Below, piece by piece: positions 6,623-10,712 of a DNA stretch of 10,712 nucleotides. A program made the translations under genes and the position numbers. Numbering within the stretch: position 1 is the stretch's first letter; every line of letters starts with the position of its first letter. Source of the stretch: an uncultured Nitrospira sp. (GTDB taxonomy: Bacteria; Nitrospirota; Nitrospiria; Nitrospirales; UBA8639); assembly GCA_902500695.1 (NCBI GenBank), contig CABVRQ010000112.1:1-10712 (forward strand). The letters run 5' to 3'. Below the pieces are notes generated by a model that saw nothing but the letters and a program-made list of their open reading frames with translations, ran no database searches and was not told the DNA's origin.

Positions 6623-6847
6623 ATGGAGGTGAGCAAAAATTACACCATGGCACCAGGGGTCGTAAAAGAATGTTCTGAAGCTCGATGTGAATGTGGTCAG
6701 TTGGTCGCAAAGCTTGGAGTTAACGGAGTTGAGTTGAAATGCAAACGATGTAAACGTCTTATTCTCATACCTTTCTCGACTCTCTCTGATTCCGAAGTCG
6801 CCATCCAACTATGCGCGACCTCACCACCTATTAGCACTCCCTCATAA
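6623..6847 (+). CDS. Mu Com-like zinc-ribbon protein
   Basis: A small protein of up to 74 residues. The core RCECGQLVAKLGVNGVELK followed by CKRCKRLILIPF matches the Com family of phage Mu, in which a CxC or CxxC pair and a KCxRC pair hold one zinc. Here Cys22/Cys24 and Cys40/Cys43 are the likely ligands. Mu Com binds mRNA and activates translation of the mom gene; most bacterial homologues have no known job. The start is uncertain: ATG 6623 has no ribosome site, whereas GGAGGTGA at 6625-6632 lies inside the frame and precedes ATG 6647 by an over-long gap. Starting at 6647 would give 66 residues and keep the zinc core. No Mu-like phage genes surround it. The porin begins 116 bases later on the same strand, so cotranscription is possible. 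Confidence 0.7.
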   Translation: MEVSKNYTMAPGVVKECSEARCECGQLVAKLGVNGVELKCKRCKRLILIPFSTLSDSEVAIQLCATSPPISTPS

Positions 6848-6870
6848 AGAATCCGGGAGAAGCTTGTCCT

Positions 6871-6940
6871 CTCAATTAACCTGAGGGCCTTTGAGTCCCA
6901 CTCAATCTCAATAACCTCAGAGGACCCTTTAGAGTCCCCA
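6871..6940 (+). repeat. Imperfect direct repeat in the porin leader
   Basis: The block 6871-6900 (starting CTCAATTAACCTGAGG) recurs as 6907-6940 (starting CTCAATAACCTCAGAGG). Both end in a TTxGAGTCCC(C)A-like tail after CCTTT. A third CTCAAT stands at 6901. The pair lies between the Com-like stop and the porin ribosome site, so it may be a regulatory leader structure or a replication slip. Confidence 0.5.
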
Positions 6941-6963
6941 TCCGTTTGATTGGAGGAAATGCA

Positions 6964-8349
6964 ATGAAGTCAAGATTGCTCATGGGGGCTCTGGTAGCCT
7001 TAACATGTATGTTCGGACAGTATGGTTTTCAGGGAATCGCCGGCGCCGAAGAACTGACGCAGACTGAACAGGAGGCGATTAACAAAGCCGTTGACCAAAG
7101 GGTGCAAGAGCTTATGAGGGGAGGCGGAAGCGCGACACAGATGGACGGCGAACCGGTCTCTCCTACAAGCAGGAACGTTCGAGACCTTGGAACATATTTT
7201 GGTAAGAGTCAAAAACCCAATTCAGCCATGCAAGGGTCCGGAGGATTGATCTATGCCCGGCCTTTCGTTTCCAGCCCAAAAGCCATCGTGGGTGGATACA
7301 TGGACATTGAATACTTCAATCGAAAGAACCAAGGGAACAGTAATTTCGACCAACACCACTTAGTACCCTTTATTTATGCCGATGTCAGTGATCGGGTCAA
7401 AATCGCAGCAGAAATCGAATTTGAGCATGGGAATGAGCTGACCGTGGAATTCGCCACTATCGATTATCTCATTCAGGAACCCGTCAACCTTCGCGCAGGA
7501 ATCATCCTGGTACCCATGGGGAAATTCAACCTCCTGCATGACGCCCCCCTCCGTGATCTCACCGAACGCCCTATCGTGGACCAACGAATCCTCCCATCAA
7601 CCCTCCACCAACCGGGTGTCGGAGCCTACGGCACATTCTATCCCTCAGCTCTCTCAAAGCTGGATTACGAAATCTATGTCCTCAATGGATTCACCAACGC
7701 CTTTGGAGGCGAGGACAATCCCAATAACACGTCCAATATCAACCAAAATAACGGACTCCGCTCGGCTCGCTCAAGCAGCACCGAGTTTGACAATAATAAT
7801 GGGAAATCGGTAACTGGGCGAATAGCCTTCAGTCCTGTTTTGGGAGTAGAAGTCGGTGGTTCTGGATTTTACGGGAACTATGGCACCCGGAAGGGTGATA
7901 ATCTGGCCATTGTGGCATTAGATTGGACCTTCCAACGTGGTCCATTTGAGTTAATTGGAGAAAGTGCCTGGTCTCACATCGGAAACAACGACAAAAATCA
8001 AGACGGAACGAAGAACGGCAATCCAGAGAAAATGCAAGGATACTACATCCAAGGGAATTACCACTTCCTTCCAGAATGGCTGAGCAACCTGGCCCCGACC
8101 TTCTTCAAAAAGGAAGTCTCCACATTTACCGCCGTGGTGAGGTGGGAAGAAACGCAACTCGGAAAGGATTTAAGTGGTGAAGCCAGGAAAACCGGGGAAT
8201 GGCAACGTTGGACCTTCGGTTTAAATTTCCGTCCCACGGAAGATAGTGTCTTTAAAACCGACTTCCAGTACACGCCTGTAGGCCTAGATGATAAAGGTAA
8301 TAGGATCAGTGACACAGCCTTTATTGCATCCTGGGCGACGTATTTCTAA
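6964..8349 (+). CDS. Outer-membrane beta-barrel porin
   Basis: A 461-residue exported protein. The signal peptide (RLLMGALVALTCMFGQYGFQGIAGA) is followed by a short helical, probably coiled-coil stretch (LTQTEQEAINKAVDQRVQEL), a Gly/Ser linker, and then a long series of alternating strands such as GGYMDIEYFN, LVPFIYADVSDRVKIAAEIEF and NLRAGIILVPMGKFNLLHD. The chain ends in Phe (SWATYF), the signal read by the Bam complex. The layout suits a trimeric or monomeric porin of the phosphate-selective/OprP-like type; the substrate cannot be told. ATG 6964 is chosen over TTG 6946 because GGAGGA at 6952-6957 is correctly spaced. It has a 116-base leader with a direct repeat and ends in a long hairpin. 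It may share the promoter at 6525 with the Com-like gene. Confidence 0.82.
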   Translation: MKSRLLMGALVALTCMFGQYGFQGIAGAEELTQTEQEAINKAVDQRVQELMRGGGSATQMDGEPVSPTSRNVRDLGTYFGKSQKPNSAMQGSGGLIYARPFVSSPKAIVGGYMDIEYFNRKNQGNSNFDQHHLVPFIYADVSDRVKIAAEIEFEHGNELTVEFATIDYLIQEPVNLRAGIILVPMGKFNLLHDAPLRDLTERPIVDQRILPSTLHQPGVGAYGTFYPSALSKLDYEIYVLNGFTNAFGGEDNPNNTSNINQNNGLRSARSSSTEFDNNNGKSVTGRIAFSPVLGVEVGGSGFYGNYGTRKGDNLAIVALDWTFQRGPFELIGESAWSHIGNNDKNQDGTKNGNPEKMQGYYIQGNYHFLPEWLSNLAPTFFKKEVSTFTAVVRWEETQLGKDLSGEARKTGEWQRWTFGLNFRPTEDSVFKTDFQYTPVGLDDKGNRISDTAFIASWATYF

Positions 8350-8362
8350 AATATCTCGAATG

Positions 8363-8401
8363 AGAGGCGGGGAAAAGATCCTAAACATTTTCCCCGCCTC
8401 T
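8363..8401 (+). terminator. Long GC-rich hairpin after the porin gene
   Basis: AGAGGCGGGGAAAA (8363-8376) pairs fully with TTTTCCCCGCCTCT (8388-8401) around an 11-base loop, 14 perfect pairs starting 14 bases after the stop. No T-run follows the 3' arm, apart from the four T residues inside it. It may end transcription or protect the abundant porin mRNA. Confidence 0.6.
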
Positions 8402-8463
8402 GGAAATCTTCAAAAAATAGAACATCCTGAGAATACTGATAAAAATCAACATAAATATCCATA

Positions 8464-8493
8464 TTGACCGCTTTCAAATTCCACTGATATAAT
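8464..8493 (+). promoter_or_regulatory. Extended -10 promoter of the flavoprotein operon
   Basis: TTGACC (8464-8469), an 18-base spacer, and TATAAT (8488-8493) preceded by TGA, making a full extended -10 element. This is among the best promoters in the window. The start is expected near 8500, about 95 bases before the first gene of the operon. Confidence 0.75.
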
Positions 8494-8505
8494 CGGCCTA
8501 CAATA

Positions 8506-8549
8506 TCTCATAATGAGAATCAAATTCAAATAAATCGAAATTCATTCTC
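8506..8549. promoter_or_regulatory. Fur-box-like sites in inverted array downstream of the operon promoter
   Basis: CATAATGAGAATCAAATTC (8509-8527) agrees with the 19-base Fur consensus at 14 positions, including the run ATAATGA and AATCA. A second copy in opposite orientation (GAAATTCATTCTC, 8537-8549) matches bases 8515-8527 at 11 of 13. TCTCATAATGAGA (8506-8518) is a further 6-1-6 palindrome. All lie between the promoter and the first gene, starting 16 bases after the -10 box, as at 6569. Confidence 0.5.
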
Positions 8550-8594
8550 GTTTTTTAATTTATTAATCCCGATATTGTTTTCATATTGTTATTT

Positions 8595-9086
8595 ATGTTG
8601 GCTCTATCCCTTGCTTCCCTGATTCGCACAATCTTTATTTTGGCATGTACAGCTTTTTTTCTAGGCTGCAGCTTCCTTACCGGTCAAGACTTGATTGTCG
8701 ATCGATACATGGCCTGTCCAATTGATTCTGTATGGAATTCCTCATTGGAAACTCTCAAAGCCTATCCGGTGACCAAGAAAGACAAGTCTAACGGGGTGAT
8801 CGAAACCGGGTGGCGGGTGGAATATGTGCAAGGCGCCGCCTATGGCCTTTTCCAACGTGAAGGAATGGGCGACAAAGAACGATCTCAACTGACCCTGACC
8901 ATGAAGCCCCTCGATTCCAATGCCGTGCGATTACAAATTGCGGAACGGCGGCAACATTGGGGATTCCGTGGTGGCGGCAGAATTTATGATTGGTATCCGG
9001 TCGAGCCATCAGAAAAAGCCGTGAATAATATTTTGACCAACTTAACCAAGACACTTGAGGCTGAAGGATGCTTCATCGAATCCTGA
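8595..9086 (+). CDS. Lipoprotein of unknown function, first gene of the flavoprotein operon
   Basis: A 163-residue lipoprotein. The hydrophobic start LIRTIFILACTAFFLGC ends in a lipobox with Cys25 and then Ser, so outer-membrane sorting is likely. The mature domain has the sequence style of small BamC-like or helix-grip lipoproteins: RYMACPIDSVWNSSLETLKAYPV near its start, a G-V-I-E-T-G-W turn, then strands with alternating charged residues. The family is not recognised with certainty. ATG 8595 is chosen over the in-frame TTG 8586, although neither has a ribosome site and the leader is AT-rich. Its last 19 bases overlap the start of the FMN-binding gene, so the two are translated together and probably work together. 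Confidence 0.72.
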   Translation: MLALSLASLIRTIFILACTAFFLGCSFLTGQDLIVDRYMACPIDSVWNSSLETLKAYPVTKKDKSNGVIETGWRVEYVQGAAYGLFQREGMGDKERSQLTLTMKPLDSNAVRLQIAERRQHWGFRGGGRIYDWYPVEPSEKAVNNILTNLTKTLEAEGCFIES

Positions 9087-9754
9087 TTATCCTCCTCCTC
9101 AATGCACTCCTTTTTCTTGGTCTGACCTCGGGAGGCCAGGCCCAAGACGAGCAAATCTGGGATCAGGATTTGAACCGATACCTTACGCCCCAGGAAATGG
9201 TTCAGGAAGATGTCTACCTGACTCCGGAAGAGGCCGCCAAATTGACACTTCCTGACTCCGATTCCATCCGCTTGGAGGTCATCACCCTCACCGACGACCA
9301 AAAACGACTCATCGAAGAACGAATAGGATGGCAATTTCCGGAATCGACCTTTGATTGCTTTATTGGAGAAACGAAGGGAGAAATCGATGGATGGGCCTTT
9401 GTCCAACATACAATCGGCAAGCATAAGGCGATGACCTATATGGTTGGAGTTGACCCCGATGGGGAAGTCACCAACGTTGAAGTATTGATATATCGGGAAT
9501 CACGGGGAAGCGAAGTGCGAAAAAAACGCTTCAGTTACCAATACCATGGAAAAACGATTGAGGACCCCATTCGGATCAACCGGGATGTCCTCAACATTTC
9601 CGGCGCCACCATGTCCGTACGATCCATGAGTGCCGGCGTTAAGCGCGCCCTCGTCCTGGCCCATGAACTCTACTTACAATCCAAGAGCCAAGCCCCCATC
9701 AATACGGCCAGTCAAACGAACAAAGGCTTTTTGGAGTCCCTGCTGGGTTTCTAA
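9068..9754 (+). CDS. Periplasmic FMN-binding-domain protein, likely ApbE substrate
   Basis: A 228-residue exported protein: the signal peptide spans residues 1-25 (ILIILLLNALLFLGLTSGGQA). Residues about 85-205 resemble the FMN-binding domain of NqrC, RnfG and NosR: MTYMVGVDPDGEVTNVEVL is the core strand pair, and NISGATMSV contains Ser178-Gly-Ala-Thr181, the signature where ApbE attaches FMN to Thr. In NqrC-type motifs an Asp precedes SGAT by three residues; here that place is Leu and an Asp lies at 173, so the site is slightly unusual. It would carry electrons outside the cytoplasm. It overlaps the lipoprotein gene by 19 bases, has GAGG about 9 bases before ATG 9068, and is followed after 17 bases by a membrane protein. 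No Nqr or Rnf subunits are present. Confidence 0.85.
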   Translation: MLHRILIILLLNALLFLGLTSGGQAQDEQIWDQDLNRYLTPQEMVQEDVYLTPEEAAKLTLPDSDSIRLEVITLTDDQKRLIEERIGWQFPESTFDCFIGETKGEIDGWAFVQHTIGKHKAMTYMVGVDPDGEVTNVEVLIYRESRGSEVRKKRFSYQYHGKTIEDPIRINRDVLNISGATMSVRSMSAGVKRALVLAHELYLQSKSQAPINTASQTNKGFLESLLGF

Positions 9755-9771
9755 CCTCCTGCAGTAATGGA

Positions 9772-10284
9772 ATGCGAAATTTCAATGCCCGCTTCCGGCT
9801 CCGTGATACCGACCGCCATATCCGCTTAGTCTATACCTGGTTTCTCCTGCTCATGCTCGCAGGATTTATTTTCACCTTTTTCTGGGCTCATAGCATGACT
9901 GAGTTAAGCCTTAAAGGCCTTGCCGAACATTACCGAGGGTCTGATGCGACCTTTGGTGAACCAATGCCCTTTGGCCAACTGGCCGAGACCACACATTTTC
10001 ATCTGTTTACCATGCCGGTCACATTCATGATTTTGGTCCATGTGCTCTATCTCACAATGGTCGGGCCCACCATAAAAGTGGTTACGACATGGATGGCCTT
10101 TGTCGGAGTCACCCTGGATCTGGTTTCACCTTGGCTGATTGCCTATGTGTCCCCAATCTTTACCATCGCCATGTTGACCGGAGACATCCTGATGGTTGTA
10201 GGGTTTCTCATCATGTTCGTCATACCCATGTATGAAATGTGGTGGCAAAAATCCGCCTTTATGATGCCGGAATCGGATGACTGA
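9772..10284 (+). CDS. Four-helix inner-membrane protein of the flavoprotein operon
   Basis: A 170-residue protein with four predicted membrane helices at about 18-40, 77-98, 104-127 and 129-155, a short basic N-terminus, and a 35-residue loop after helix 1. Histidines stand at membrane positions: His40 at the end of helix 1, His75 and His77 at the start of helix 2, and His90 within helix 2. His77 and His90 are 13 apart on one helix, like the heme ligand spacing in b-type cytochromes, so heme binding is conceivable. Acidic residues Asp116 and Asp138 lie in helices 3 and 4. No family is recognised. The spacing to neighbours is 17 bases upstream and 3 downstream, so it belongs to the operon. A role as membrane partner passing electrons to the FMN-binding protein is inferred. 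Confidence 0.72.
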   Translation: MRNFNARFRLRDTDRHIRLVYTWFLLLMLAGFIFTFFWAHSMTELSLKGLAEHYRGSDATFGEPMPFGQLAETTHFHLFTMPVTFMILVHVLYLTMVGPTIKVVTTWMAFVGVTLDLVSPWLIAYVSPIFTIAMLTGDILMVVGFLIMFVIPMYEMWWQKSAFMMPESDD

Positions 10285-10287
10285 TGT

Positions 10288-10712
10288 ATGTCCTATTCCC
10301 GATTAGAAGAACATTCTTTACCTGGACCCATGCATAGACGCGGATCACTTCAACTACTCAGTTCGCTTGAAAAGGCTTTTGGACCTTATGATGGACTGCG
10401 ACAAAAAATTTCTCATCCAATCGAATCAGACGGAAAACTTTTCATGAGAAAGGAACAAACACTTCGCCCACATCGTGCATCGGCATGGTCAAGGTTTCCT
10501 CACCATGGCTATGGGACGTGGATAGGCGTCAGCCTCTTTTCCGTATTTCTTTCTGCCTGCGCCCCAGATTTGTATTGGGCAAAACCAGACGCAGGCGAAG
10601 GTGAATTCGAACAGGATCTGCGCTCGTGTCGGGAAATTCTGATCAATGAGGTTCAAGATTCCGAGACTTCACTTAACCCATTCAGCAAAGGATTAACTGA
10701 TGATGCCCTGGC
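10288..10712 (+). CDS. Partial lipoprotein gene cut by the right edge
   Basis: A frame open from ATG 10288 to the window end (141 codons, no stop). A hydrophobic stretch WIGVSLFSVFLSAC followed by APDLYWAKPDAGEGEFEQDL is a lipobox with Cys at about residue 93 of the long form. The long N-terminus (MSYSRLEEHSLPGP...) is not signal-like, so the true start may be ATG 10444 (MRKEQTLRPH...), which gives a shorter but still long n-region; neither has a strong ribosome site. The mature part, with a second Cys in DLRSCREIL, recalls small glycine-zipper-type lipoproteins, but is too short to name. It starts 3 bases after the membrane protein gene, making it the fourth member of the run. Confidence 0.65.
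   Translation, partial: MSYSRLEEHSLPGPMHRRGSLQLLSSLEKAFGPYDGLRQKISHPIESDGKLFMRKEQTLRPHRASAWSRFPHHGYGTWIGVSLFSVFLSACAPDLYWAKPDAGEGEFEQDLRSCREILINEVQDSETSLNPFSKGLTDDAL

Noticed and set aside
8984..9424. Leftward 146-codon frame across the lipoprotein/FMN-binding junction
   Set aside because: It is antisense to two genes with clear signal peptides and motifs, and has no support of its own.

Overview
The window reads as chromosomal DNA of a Gram-negative bacterium. It has outer-membrane lipoproteins with clear lipoboxes, a beta-barrel porin ending in Phe, and a periplasmic Spy/CpxP-type protein. The mix of genes, the moderate base composition and the protein styles would suit a Nitrospira-like (Nitrospirota) genome, but that is an inference from style. 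No rRNA, tRNA, CRISPR array, phage module or intact insertion sequence is visible.

Left part (1-2850): an M32 zinc metallocarboxypeptidase (101-1666) and a small secreted ComEA-type DNA-binding protein (1838-2164) run rightward. A Panacea/SocA-like protein (2290-2850) points back at them. Hairpins lie after both rightward genes. Centre-left (2851-4460): a well-formed promoter drives a Fur-family repressor (2961-3395). A non-coding stretch of about 330 bases follows, holding a likely terminator, a TATAAT box and a perfect 16-bp palindrome ahead of a Gly/His-rich Spy-like periplasmic protein (3724-4383). A bidirectional terminator (4406-4452) separates it from the next unit.

Centre (4467-6182, leftward): a lipoprotein of unknown function with a TTG start, then ApbE, the FAD:protein FMN transferase that attaches FMN to Thr/Ser of extracytoplasmic proteins. 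A mostly non-coding stretch of about 440 bases (6183-6622) follows. It has a degenerate palindromic repeat and a promoter with a Fur-box-like site. Next come a Mu Com-like zinc-ribbon protein (6623-6847) and an outer-membrane porin (6964-8349) ending in a long hairpin.

Right part (8350-10712): an extended -10 promoter followed by a Fur-box-like site precedes a tight four-gene run. It encodes a lipoprotein (8595), a periplasmic FMN-binding-domain protein with an SGAT flavinylation motif (9068), a four-helix membrane protein (9772) and a further lipoprotein cut off by the window edge (10288). The most interesting reading is an extracytoplasmic flavin-based redox system. ApbE would flavinylate the 9068 product, the four-helix protein could link it to the membrane electron pool, and lipoproteins could anchor it in the outer membrane. 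Expression may be iron-controlled through Fur, because two Fur-like sites sit at the same distance from their -10 boxes upstream of this operon and of the Com-like/porin pair. The operon boundaries, the SGAT motif and ApbE are seen directly. Electron transfer and iron control are inferred.
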